Source of the DNA: Theobroma cacao
Taxonomy: Eukaryota; Streptophyta; Magnoliopsida; Malvales; Malvaceae
Length of the DNA stretch: 64,000 nt
NCBI RefSeq assembly: GCF_000208745.1
Contig: NC_030858.1
Location: 36,919,283-36,983,282 of the forward strand
Direction of reading: 5' to 3'
Shown here: positions 11,461-23,310 of the stretch, one piece after another
Position numbering within the stretch: position 1 is the first letter of the stretch
Layout of the letters: each line of letters opens with the position of its first letter
Translations under genes and position numbers: made by a program
The notes under the pieces: generated by a model
The model's input: the letters and a program-made list of their open reading frames with translations, nothing else
Told to the model about the DNA's origin: nothing
The model's database searches: none

Positions 11461-13433
11461 AGGAAGTTTCCGGCCGTTGGATCTGTCCCTCTTGAGGCGC
11501 TATTTCCCTCTTCGACGTCGTTCAATCCCCTTCTCTTTTTTCCCTTCATTTAAAGGTTTCCTTTTTGGAGTTGTACGGATGAACGTGGAGGCAGTCCAGT
11601 GAAACTGGAATGGTGGTAGTTAAACCGTTATTGTTATAAACATAAACATTTTTCCTTTAAAAAACCAAAAAGAAAAAAAAATCCATTTTTATATGATAAT
11701 TAAACTGTTAACATGCTATTAGAATGCGTAATCTTACCATATCTATATTTATGTTTTAAAAAGACTATAAACTTAAATAATAAAAAAGCTCATGAATTAT
11801 ATGAATTTATGTAATTGAGCCCTACATTCTTACAATACTCAAAGAAGTCTTTATTTTTTATTTATATTTAATAAAAAAATTATATTTTTTTATTCTTATA
11901 TCCACACAAACTTTTAATGTATAATGAAAAATTAATAGCTATTAGATCACATGTCAATTAATATTTTCTATCTACGTGAATTAATAACATGATTATATAT
12001 CAATTGAGATAATCACGTCATATATCAAGCGATAAATGTGAATAAGAGAAAATGGAAACATAGTTCATCTCTATTAAGTTTACGTAAGTATAATGAATAC
12101 GAAATTTTTGAGTACAGTATATTATAGAAACTTAATTATATACATTAATATAATTTAGGATTTTTTTTATTATTTAAGAATAGAGGTACAAAAAGTACCA
12201 TTGACATAAATTTGTAATTCATAAGGGATAAGGAATTACTACTAACATATAGGACTATCAATTTATTTTTATAAAAGAAAAAAAAAAGAGAGAGAGAGAA
12301 ACCCAACATATTATGGGACATGTTGAAAGAGAAATAACGAGGGCAAAAGAATATCATAGGACATGCTTTCCAACGTAAATGTCATGCAACGTGTCAACTC
12401 GTTCACTGATTCGAGAACAATGGAAACATTTGATTTATTGACCACAAATGTAGTCCGTACATGCTGATTCCATTTACATTACATCAACCAAAGTCAATGG
12501 AGAACAAAGGGCCTCTTTTTAACATGTAATTAAGTTAGGTATCGTTATAAAATCTTGATGGTATATAATCTCTCTTTGACAATTGACATTTGATCATTGA
12601 AATATAGCAATAATTACTTTTAGACCATATTTTGAATTATAAGATATAGGTCTAATATTTAAAAAAATTTTGAATAAAATTTTTATTATTTTATACATAT
12701 CTTGAATCAAATTTTTATATATTTTTTTATTAAATAACCTCTCATGACTAACGATTGACAAACTATCGTTAATCAAAACAATATATTACTGATATGATAT
12801 TGACGTAAAAAATAAAATTATCACATGATCACATAATTATATTATTATTTATTATAATATGTTAATATATTATGTTAATATTTAAAATATTTAATGTTGC
12901 AATGGACTACAACAAGCAACACGATAACTTACACAAACAGTAAATTTTCTGTTCTTCCCATGAATTGGGAAACCTGTGATTTTGTTCTTCATTTTTGGGT
13001 TTTCAAGTTTAGGAAATAAGTTATCATGTCCTACTTGGCAATAGTTGTTGAGTTGTTGGTTGTCCATGAAAATAGAAAGATAAGTAGAAAAAAAAAAACA
13101 GAAAGTAGCACAGTTTTTTAAAAACTAAGTTACACACCGGTTTCCGATTGGAGCTCTTCATTTATTGATTTATAGGGAAAGCAATAAAGAGCTTTCTCTG
13201 ATTCTCATAGGCTTGGCTGCCTTGACAGGCTCTTAACAATTGCTATTTTCAGACAAAACGCACATAACTAACTGAATCTCAAATGTGTCTTCCCTCCTTT
13301 CAACTCAAGTTTGACCGTTTCTTTTCGTTTCCTTCTCTCAACCATCATCTCTCGATTCGTTCTTGTCACCATTGTCTTTGGGGTTTCGGTGATTTTCATT
13401 ACAAGGTGAAGAAACGGAAGAAGACACAGAATT
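11461..13433. other. Divergent intergenic spacer, NFRKB to RBOHH
   Basis: Very AT-rich spacer between two divergently transcribed genes. It holds no convincing ORF. Segments near 11930-12030 and 12740-12840 look alike in wording (an ATCACRTGAT / CACGTCAT-type theme) and may be remnants of one old repeat. The last 200 bp before 13434 should contain the RBOHH promoter and 5' UTR; I see no clear canonical TATA box. Confidence 0.4.
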
Positions 13434-16400
13434 ATGAGGGACAGGGGAACAAGGAATCTCTCAGGGGATGCAAGCGAAGACAATTCAAGGAAATGGATGC
13501 TTGAGAGCATTGAGATTGATGGAATGGCCGATGTTCCTCTAAATGCCCAGTCTGGGACATCCATCTCCACTTGTCCCAATGAAGCAGCCTTCACCAGGGA
13601 CACAAGTACTTCCAACACTGCATCCCACTCCAGGAATCCGAGTACTTCCTCAGGGTTACCTCCGAATCCAGGCAGTTTAACCGGGTTGTCTCGGAATTCG
13701 AGCACTGCAGCCGGATTATCCAGGAATACGAGTATTTCCCCGGCGTTACCACGGAGTGCCTCCAGGGTGACATCCTTCAGGAGGCTTATAAGTACTGCTA
13801 GGAAGAGGTCAAATGGGGCTCCACCAAATATTCCTAGAGTGCAAAGAACTGCCTCTTCCGCTGCGAAAGGGATTCAGAGTCTACGTTTCCTTGACCGAAC
13901 CGTCACTGGGAAGGAAATGGATGCTTGGAAATCAACGGAAAGGCGTTTCAACCAGTTTGCGGTTGATGGGAAGCTCCATAGAGATAAATTTGGTGTCTGC
14001 ATTGGTAAAACTTACGCAACATTTGGATAAAGTTCTTCCTTGCTAAAAATATGCAATTCCTTTAAAAACAACGAAAGGATTAAACTTGATATGATGCCTT
14101 GTAGGAATGGGAGATTCCAAGGAATTTGCAGGGGGAGTATTTGATGCCTTAGCAAGGCGTAAAAAAATAAACCCAGACGATGGGATAACCAAGGAAGAGT
14201 TGCAATCATTCTGGCAAGATATGACTAATCAAGATCTTGATTCAAGGCTTCAGATTTTCTTTGATATGTAAGAAATCTATATGTCCCTATCTCCCTTAAT
14301 GTGCTTACAAGCTGGAGATAACATTTTGGTTCTTCCAGGTGTGACAAGAATGGTGATGGTAAGCTGTCAGAGGAAGAGGTAAAGGAGGTGAGAACACGAA
14401 TACTTGTGATTTATTCCTTATATTCTTCTTACTCTTTCCATGTCATAATTGGATTTCTCATAATTGTTATGCAAAAAGATTTTAGTGTTGAGTGCCTCCG
14501 CAAACAAGCTAGGGAAACTTAAACAGCAAGCCGCAGCATATGCATCTTTAATCATGGAAGAGCTTGACCCTGATCATTTGGGATATATAGAGGTCAGAAA
14601 TTATCCATCGACAGCTCCTCCTTTTGTCCAATTTGAACACATTTACATAAGTAAGCTAGAATTCTTGTGAATTTTCTCTTTTCAACAGATATGGCAGTTG
14701 GAAATTCTACTAAGGGGAATGGTGACCTCTGATGAAGGCAGCAAGCTCAACAAGAAATCGCAGTCCCTGGCAAAAGCAATGATCCCTAAAAGATATAGAA
14801 CTCCAATAAGCAAATACACATCCATGACCGTAGAATTTGTCCATGAAAACTGGAAGAGAATATGGGTTGTAGCACTTTTTGTAATCATAAACTTAATCCT
14901 CTTCTTTTGGAAGTACATCCAGTTCTACGGGTCAGCAACGTATCAAATCACAGGTTATTGTGTCTGCGTTGCCAAGGGTTCTGCTGAGGCTCTCAAGCTT
15001 GACATGGCTCTCATTCTCCTTCCAGTGTGTAGAAGAACTCTTACTAAGCTCAGATCAACATTTCTCCACAAAATAATCCCTTTTGATGACAATATAAATT
15101 TCCACAAGTTAATTGCACTAGCAATAGCCATTTGGACCAGTCTCCATACTTTTTTGCATCTTGCTTGTAATTATCCGAAAATATCTGGATACCCAACAGG
15201 AAAATTCATGGAACTTCTTGGGCCAGCCTTTGGTTACAAGCAACCAAGTTATGCAGACCTGGTGAACAATACAGTCGGCATTACTGGGGTACTTATGGTG
15301 ATTCTAATGTTATTTTCGTTTACTCTGGCAACACACAATTTTAGAAGAAATATTGTCAAGTTACCATGGCCATTTACCATATTGGCCGGGTTCAATGCTT
15401 TCTGGTATGCACATCATTTGCTGACCTTGGTCTATGTCCAACTGATCTTGCATGGTTACTTCCTCATCTTCAAAAAGCCTTGGTACTGGAAGACGGTATG
15501 TGCCATTAAATAATTTCAAATCATTCTCGAAGAACATTAATCAATTCTCTATGAGTTACACAGAAAATTAATGGAACCCTCTCTGCCCGTTGCAGACTTG
15601 GATGTATCTCCTGATCCCAATGTTATTCTATGCAAGCGAGAGATTCCTTACCAGATTCCAGGAACACAAGCATAACGTGAATGTCATTAAGGTATGCATA
15701 GAACCCTCCTTTATTTCATCTCGTTTCCATTAATCTCCAAATCCAGGGTTATTATCAATCATATTTATTCTGCTCTTTGGACATTTCAGGCTGTTATATA
15801 TACAGGAAATGTTCTAGCTCTATACGTGACCAAGCCTCCAGGATTCAAGTATAAAAGTGGAATGTATCTGTTCGTCAAGTGTCATGATATATCTAAATTT
15901 GAGTGGTAATATATCAGATATTTTTCTATCTTGTATTAGTCAGAAAATGTTATCCGATGTCTCGGAATTATCTATGTTCATACATGACTCGGTCTTTGAT
16001 TTAATTACAGGCATCCCTTCTCCATCACTTCGGCACCAAAAGATGACTACTTGAGCGTCCACATACGAACACTGGGGGACTGGACTAGAGAACTGAAAGA
16101 TAGATTTGAAAAGGTGATAAACATATAATCTTAATAAGGGCTGGAGCATCCCCATTAATTTGGCATTAATGTTACAGAAAATTAGAGGCACCTTGTGAAA
16201 TCATGTCCCCCTTCTTAGTATTTTCCCCTCTAGATGTTCCTATTCTTGTTCTTTTTTCTGTCGATCTAAATCAAAGAAATGTAGGTTTGTGAACCACCAA
16301 CTGTGGAAGCAAAAAGAGGCAATTTAATGAGAATGGAAACCAGAGCAACTAAAAAAACAGAATCAAGTACAGACTATGAACAGGAACAAACTATGTGAGT

Positions 16401-17448
16401 CAGTTGTTGGTTCACGTAGTTTTACAAGCTCTCTCAATTCATTGTTTTCTACCTGGTATAAAACACAGTTTTCACTTTCTTGGCAGATTTCCAAGTATCT
16501 TCATCAAGGGACCCTATGGAGCCCCAGCTCAAAACTATAAGAAGTATGACATTCTCTTGCTTATTGGTCTGGGAATTGGGGCAACCCCATTTATCAGCAT
16601 CATAAAAGATCTGCTGAGCCGCATCAAGCCTGCTGTGAGTTTGGCAAACCAGATTCCAATCTGTTGACATCCTTACAAAATTGATGTTTAATTTTTAACA
16701 TTAGATAGAATTTGACTAATACAGGATGGTTTGCAAATGGAGGGCGGTATGAAGCCTGGTAAGAAGTATCCTGAAAGGGCATATTTCTATTGGGTTACTA
16801 GGGAACAAAGCTCGTTCGAATGGTTTAAAGGTGTCATGGATGACATTGCAGAATATGACAAAAATGTGTGTTTCAACAGCTTCAAAACAAATCTCTACTT
16901 CACCATTTCTATTTCCCTGAATTAATTTATACCAATCAATTATTGCAGAAAATGATAGAAATGCACAACTACTTAACTAGTGTGTATGAAGAAGGCGATG
17001 CTCGGTCTGCCCTCATCGGCATGGTGCAGAAAATTCAACAGGCTAAGAATGGAGTTGATATTGTCTCAGAAAGCAGGGTAATTTTCTTCGCTTTCACTAG
17101 GCTTGAATGTGCAATAACAGGCTTCTTTCTTAAGCTTATTTTTCTAACGTGAAACCTTTTGACACAGATAACGACACACTTCGCAAGACCCAATTGGGGG
17201 AAAGTTTTCTCTCAACTGGCTAGTACTCATGAATCTTCTCGAATAGGTAAAAGCAACCAGAAGCTATAATTTTACTGCATGCCATTGAATTTTTTTGGTC
17301 CCCCTGCAATTTGATTATCTGCTGATGTATTGTTGCAGGTGTCTTCTACTGTGGAAGTGCTACACTTACCAAAGTATTAAAGAAGCTATGTCATGAATTT
17401 AGCCTAGAAACATCAACCAGATTCCACTTTCACAAGGAGAACTTTTAA
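13434..17448 (+). CDS. RBOHH: Respiratory burst oxidase (NADPH oxidase), RBOHH/J pollen type
   Basis: Plasma-membrane NADPH oxidase making apoplastic superoxide; the H/J clade maintains pollen-tube tip growth. Fourteen GT-AG exons join in frame: 13434-14004, 14105-14267, 14339-14387, 14479-14592, 14689-15495, 15596-15691, 15790-15905, 16011-16113, 16285-16394, 16487-16634, 16725-16865, 16949-17077, 17168-17246 and 17339-17448 (911 residues). Clade markers are [11 protein letters not shown] near the N-terminus and [17 protein letters not shown]. An EF-hand reads [13 protein letters not shown] near residue 245. The transmembrane haem region (about 350-570) keeps its histidines (FHKLIA, SLHTFLH, YAHHLL, LHGYF). 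The FAD motif is HPFSITSAP and the NADPH motifs are GPYGAPAQ and GLGIGATPF; the C-terminus is HKENF. Odd points are a Ser-rich degenerate repeat at about residues 55-110 and SAPKDD where the family usually has SAPGDD. Confidence 0.95.
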
Positions 17449-17518
17449 AGTATATACTTAATAATCATGTAAACTACGCAAAATCTAGTGAAGAAACTTG
17501 TCATAGAGTGCTCATTAT
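17449..17518 (+). other. Short residual 3' UTR of RBOHH before an inserted LTR
   Basis: Only 70 bp separate the RBOHH stop codon from the first base of the solo LTR that starts at 17519. If the native polyadenylation signals lay further on, they were displaced to after 20566. Confidence 0.5.
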
Positions 17519-17969
17519 TGTCGTAACGTGCGGGTCCGGAAACCTGAACGCTAGACGTGGGCAAAAATTACATATCTTGAGAGTCACCACCAATCCTTTT
17601 TTTAGGTGTGATTGGCCACACTATTTTGTCCTACTCAACGAAATCTAAAATTAATTTTTGATCCATCGAAAAAACGATAAACTGGTCTACATATCTTTTA
17701 GATTTGGGTTTGGGAGTACGGTTACGCACGGGGAAGAATTAGTACCCTGTGACGCCCATTCCACAAACGATACTATTTAATCATATATTATCATAACCCA
17801 TTAATTTTATTCTTATGTTTATTTAATTGTTATTTATTAAATTTATCTTTTATTCCATTAATCAAGTCAAAATATTTTACTGGTTTAGCGCACATATGAT
17901 GCAATCGTGAAATGTATCGTATAAAATCAAGATAATGCCAAACGAAAACCTTTTATTTAGCGTACTTTC

Positions 17970-18815
17970 GAATCCGTCCATCATACTGGTAGGATCCGAG
18001 AGTATTCTCTCACCTAGAGAAATACCTTAGAAACTCGCCTTCGCAAGCTTACAAGGTAAATCCCATCATCGGGATAGTCGTTTGTGAGTAAAAAAACAGT
18101 TCTTTCATGAATGCAAATCCTAATACGGGTAAAAGCTTTTTATTAAAGATATTTTTTCGGACCATCCCATCATACTGGTGGAGTTCGGAGGTATCTTTTT
18201 ACTTGGGGAGTTTATCGGTGAAACTCGCCTTCGCAAGCTTTCTCGGAAAGTCCCATCATCGGGATTTTGCTCATATACAGAATATGTCTATATGCCATGA
18301 CATTTAACAATGTAACAATAATACGCGACCTACTCGTAAATTTGATGTTCGTTTCTTATTTAATACTTTTCTTTGAGCTTACTTATCATGAACAAAATAT
18401 TTCACATTTATTTATTGTTTTTATAAAACCATTTCTATTTCGTCATATATTTATCATGTATGTATTTATTCATTTTACTATATAAAACTCCCTTAAAATC
18501 ATATTCTTAAACCACATATATTTTTGTTATCCGTAATCATTGTTATTTATGCATGTGTATTCTATCCATTTTTGTATTATTATGATTAACAAATTTATTA
18601 ATTTCTCATTTCTTTTACTTGTAGACTTTGATTAATTGGTGATTAAATATATTTAAGGTTTTCTTTACTATTTACTTAAAATTAGAAATATCGAAATTTC
18701 TAATCGGGACCCTCCCATCATACTAGTGGGGTCTTAATCAAAATTCCTAACCTAGGAAAATTTACTTGAAATTGCGACTTCTCACGTTCGATTGGACATC
18801 TCATCATCGGTATTG
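17970..18815 (+). repeat. Three degenerate ~105-bp internal repeats in the solo LTR
   Basis: Copies lie at about 17970-18082, 18157-18265 and 18707-18813. Each has the same order: CATCATACTGGTGG-like start, a purine block, CTTGG/CCTAGG-like block, AACTCGCCTTCGCAAGCTT core (degraded in copy three), and CCCATCATCGGGAT-like end. The first two are closest; the third is more diverged. Spacing is irregular. Confidence 0.75.
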
Positions 18816-19446
18816 ATTCCAAATCAAACATTATATTTTATACTTAATAATTTTTTATTTGGTCTTATTCTTTTATTTTACTTTACCTTTATTTATCTAT
18901 TCATTGATTGATTTTTTTTTTACCAAACTTGGAATCTTTCTTAACGGTCCAAAATATATATTTTATTATTATTATTACCGTCATTTCTCTACATACATTA
19001 TTATTATTATATATATATATATATATTTTACAAAAAAAACTAAACTTTCCTTCATAAAAATATATCTTTTTATTATTTTTTATTTATTTATCTAAATATA
19101 TGTTCTTTATAACTATGCATTTTTACTTTTGCTTTGGTATTATTACTATTATTATTTTTTATTGATTTTTTTAGTTTGTTTTGACTCTCTAACACTAAAA
19201 TAGATAATCATATTTTATAAATATTCTTCTCCTAGAAAAATAAATTCATTTTAATTAAGCAAGATAAGCTAGATCCAATATCAACTAAAATAAACCCAAA
19301 CAAAAAAGGATAATTATACCTTACCAGGCTGAGATTAGGCCAAACCACAAGCTCGCAAGGAGCCCAAGATCGCAGCACCAAATCTGCTCCCTAAGCCCAC
19401 TATATCAAGCCTGAAACGCACAGTTTGGTGCCTATAGAGCCACTCG

Positions 19447-19533
19447 AAACGGCGCCGTTTAGGCCTGGACCCTTTCAGTTTCCCCACTCCACTAAAACGG
19501 TGTCGTTTTGCTCTCTTCTGTCTAGTATAAAAG
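19447..19533 (+). promoter_or_regulatory. LTR promoter: two ACGG/CCGT palindromes and a TATA box
   Basis: A perfect 14-bp palindrome AAACGGCGCCGTTT (19447-19460) and a second palindromic element AAAACGGTGTCGTTTT (19494-19509) precede TATAAAAG at 19526-19533. The distance to the TATA box is about 65 and 17 bp. The pyrimidine-rich stretch after it would be the transcript leader. Promoter activity is inferred. Confidence 0.5.
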
Positions 19534-20279
19534 TTCATTTTTTTCTTTCCTCTTTATTTTCTTCTTTCCATTTTCTCTCTCTAACCCCAAATGCTCTCCC
19601 TTCTCTCTAGCCTCAACCGTAGCCCCCTTCTCCCTCTCTCACCGTTGCCGTCACTTCCACCGTTGTCTTCACCGCCGACCGGTGAAACTTCAGCTCCCCT
19701 CTCTCCCTTGAAGCCTTCTCTCCTTTCGATCGACGGATCTAGCCTAGATCCTCCCCTTTTGTGCCGCTGATCACCCAAAATCGGGCCTCTTCTCTCTCTC
19801 CTTTTCCCCCTTAACCGACGGCCCCAAGAAACACTCCTTTCCTAATCGGCGAAGCACCCAAGGCTTTCCCCCTTTATTGCCGACAGCAGCTACCTAAATT
19901 CTCCCTTCCAAGCTTCAACCGATAAACCCAAAAAAATCAAGATTTAATCCCAAAAACCCAGACCCAAAAAAGTCCCCCAAGACTCACTCATTTCTCTCAT
20001 TTTCGTTTCTTTATTTTGCATATTTTTTTATTGTGGATTGTGGATTTAGATCTTTTGTTATTGTGGCTAGAGTAGTCTGCTGGTAGAGAATTAAGGTATT
20101 TTGGATTTGCAGGTCTCGATTGTGTGAGATTTTTTGTTGTTGATGGATCTAGTTTTTTTTTTGTTTTTGCAGGATTTGTGTTTTTTTTTTATCTGGCTTT
20201 TTCTCCTCTCTCAAAATCTACCCCTCGTCCGCCTTTTAAAAAAATTAGATTATTCAAAAATTTAAACAATCCAGAGGCG

Positions 20280-20441
20280 AAATCATGCTCTTCTGAGCAT
20301 GATTTCACAATGGTCTGGCAAACAGAAAGAGTTGGTAGCCGGAGGTGATCACTCCTCTCCAAACCCGACTGCCTTTTAGGGGCATTCATGCCCTGTAATG
20401 ATGGATTGGGGAAGGGGCTGAGCACACGCTCAGTCCCTTCC
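20280..20441 (+). repeat. Cluster of stem-loops in the LTR leader
   Basis: Four palindromic units lie within 162 bp. An 11-bp perfect stem AAATCATGCTC with loop TTCT spans 20280-20305. An interrupted palindrome around GGTGATCACTCC lies at about 20341-20356. GGGCAT-TC-ATGCCC lies at 20380-20393. A 14-bp stem GGAAGGGGCTGAGC, loop ACAC, with one G.U pair, spans 20410-20441. They are in the R/U5-like part of the solo LTR, where retroelement RNAs often carry structured leaders. Confidence 0.7.
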
Positions 20442-20565
20442 TGTTCATCCATTTTTTATTATTTTTTTATTTATTTCTTGTCTTTTTATTTTTTGTTTGT
20501 TTTTGTTTTTTTTATTATATTTTTTTATTACTTATTTTTATTTTTATTTGAAATAGGTGCTTACA

Positions 20566-23310
20566 GTTATCGAATAACATTCTTTGAGCTTTCAATTTTG
20601 CTAATGGCTGAAGAGCTCTTTGAGCATCTGTTAATTCCTTGTCTTCAAAAACTAAAAAAATCTATTGATCGTCCCCAAAATGTAAAGATATCTGACACGT
20701 GTTTGTGAGACTGACAATCCATACTACATTACAAGGTCGATAGGATCTTCATTGATTCGAAAGTTCACAGGACAACAATTAAGGGATTATCCAAGCCACA
20801 AATAAGACAATTCAATTCTTGATGCATGTATATAACATTGGATCATCTTCTAAATGCTTAAATCATACTGAATCTAGTTGGTAGGAAGATCGGGCCACGA
20901 GCACATAAGACAAGCATCTAACTTATATTCAATTGATAACAATTGAACTTCGACGTTAGTATTCAAAGAAACAAAAACATGAGCAAGAATATCTCAAATG
21001 AAAACTAAAACAAAACGAGTAAAAAAATTTGTGGGTGCTTAATTTTCTCTGCTACCCTCCTACCGACTTTTGAAGCAATTATATTTGATGGGGTAAGTAA
21101 CATGTGTGGTTGGTTCGGTACATTGTAATGTAACTCATAGGAATCTTGTAGTAACCAATATGCAGGAAACTCTTAAATTTTATTGCAGAATCTGAGACGA
21201 ACTGAACCCCAGCTGGTCCAAGGGTACTCCCAAGACAAAATACTAGCATGGTTGTGGGATTTGTGGGACAAAGTTTCTGAAGATTCGGCCATGGCTTACG
21301 ACAGCAAATGATAAGAGTTAAAAAATGGGTTCATAGAGAGACCCAAATCCGGAGGGAAATTACTTCTAGCCTTACGTGAGGCCAGTGGGCAGTGACCGAC
21401 CTGTAATGAAGGCCTACCAAAAACATCTCTCTCTCTCTCTCTCTCATTTCATTACATAAATTTGTTGTCTGATCGTACCATTAGAGGCTAGGAATTGGGC
21501 AAGCTATTCGATTCAGGCCCACCGTAACCAGTCCAGTACTGGCTCATGGATGTCTCTACACTTTCATTTGTTTTTTTCTCAAAGTAGTGAAAGATATAAA
21601 AGAACCACATACGCCCCAAATCCATAATTTTATTGGTTACTTGCCCATGCATTTTCATTTACAACTATTTTCTGAAGATTGTGGCGTTGGCTTCACTTTT
21701 TTGTACAAAAAATATTAAGGTGAGGAAGAAAAGAGGGGAAAAGGGGGGGGTATCTAGCAGCCCACAGGGGTTAGATTTTTAGCCTAAGATTTTAATGCAA
21801 TGTTGGTAGGGTGTATGTCTTTTAAATTTTTGCTTCACCTTAATTGATATTATTACTGCATGCTGTTATTATTGCATGCTGCTTGCTTTCTTCTTCTATA
21901 TATATATCTACACACTTAAATTATATCGGCTGGAGTTATACCTGTTGTCTCTAAAGTGGAAATATTCCATTAATTGCTATGCTTGCTTTGTTATTATTGT
22001 CTTGTCCACGATTGCCTTCTCTTTTGCTTTACATAGTCCTTTCTTGCCATTGATTGGGAAAATGTTTTCATTAAATAAATGTTGCATGTGTTTTACGTAA
22101 TCACAATCATAAATAATTTACAATGTTGTCAGCCTTTCTTCTTTATCCCCTTATGGATAGAGGAGAAGGAGAGAGACAGAGACAGAGACAGAGGGAGGGA
22201 GGGAGCGAGGAGAGGAGAGGAGGGGTTGACATTCAGACCTTGACTCAAATTTAAAGGGCAAAAATTCAATGTCATGTTCTTCTGTTTTTTAAAACTAGTA
22301 AAGAATGTTCTCAAACACTCAAACTAAACTACCTGCGGGTACTTTTTATAGGAGTTTTGATCCTCATCTTTCTTTTAAATGTTTATAGTCTTTTGCTGGA
22401 CTAGTCAACTTTATATTAATTTGTAATTTCTGTAGATTGTTTAGCAACCCCGAAATTTTAGGTATAATGAAGTATTAATTAACTTTTAAATTCATTTTTT
22501 TCATATTAATAAAAAATCGTACCCTTATCTACAGATGAATTTGAATTCCTCATCTTTGGGTGAGACATTCAATTAAAAAGTCATCTCTCTTAAATAGTAA
22601 GATGTTTCAAACTTTTTATATAATTATGTCAATAATTTCCAATAAGTTTGAACTTTTTTTTATCTGTGCTTAAGGTAATAAAGCCTAGTGGTCCTAATAT
22701 ATATTATAGTCTTTAAAGTTGGAAAATAATGTAGGCTTTGAATGTATTGAAGAATGAAGGGAAAAAAGAAGAAAGTTTCTGTGTTGGCAGTCCAAATTGA
22801 AGAGGTGGGATGACTCATGTTAAAAACTAAAACAGTATTTTCCTTGTTTTTTTATTTTCTGATGAAATTTTCTATTGTTGCATTGACTTGTCTGAGAGAT
22901 CCAAAGACCAGTTTGGAAAAAAGCTGATTTCTACGTGACTAGATGTCCATCAAGTACTGGCGTTTGAGCTCCCGCTTATATGTATATGCCAGCTTTAAGA
23001 AACACAAAAGACAAAGCTGTAAAGATTTGAAAAAACAATGTAAACAACACCCTTTTCAAAGCCAATTCTAGAATTCTGATTTTGGAATTGGAGAAATACA
23101 CAGTCTAGAATTGATAGGTTAAAAAAAAGAAAAAGTAGTAGTAATAGTAAGAGGGGAGCAGTAGCATTACTCCCTAGACAATTTAGATCTTTCTCATTCT
23201 AAGAGCCTAAAAATTACCACACATACACTGCAGAAACCCCAAGAAAACAAAAATTACAGCCAGATTTCAAACTAAAAAATAAAATTAAAAAAAAAATAAG
23301 TTACTACAAC
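20566..23310. other. Intergenic region downstream of RBOHH and WOX3
   Basis: AT-rich, without a recognisable gene. Seen: a CT microsatellite at 21428-21446, a G-run near 21744, and a GA-rich GAGAGACAGAGACAGAG block at about 22160-22220. The end of this region should hold the WOX3 3' UTR (transcribed leftward) and possibly displaced RBOHH 3' sequence at its start. Confidence 0.4.

Larger units (their letters stand above)
17519..20565 (+). mobile_element. Probable solo LTR (~3.05 kb) just downstream of RBOHH
   Basis: The segment begins TGTCGTAACGTGCGGG and ends AATAGGTGCTTACA, so it obeys the TG...CA rule with TGT/ACA ends. It is flanked by ATTAT (17514-17518) and GTTAT (20566-20570), which could be a 5-bp target duplication with one change. 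The first 2 kb resembles a U3: AT-rich, with three degenerate ~105-bp repeats. A TATA box (19526-19533) follows, then a pyrimidine-rich ~1-kb leader like R-U5. No gag-pol coding or second LTR is present, hence a solo LTR. Orientation is inferred from the TATA box. The imperfect target duplication keeps confidence moderate. Confidence 0.6.

Noticed and set aside
13268..13705. 145-residue ORF antisense to RBOHH exon 1
   Set aside because: It is a shadow of the Ser-rich coding repeat and has no family resemblance.
20388..20708. 106-residue ORF crossing the end of the solo LTR
   Set aside because: Composed of a phenylalanine-rich low-complexity stretch and LTR end sequence; no support as a gene.
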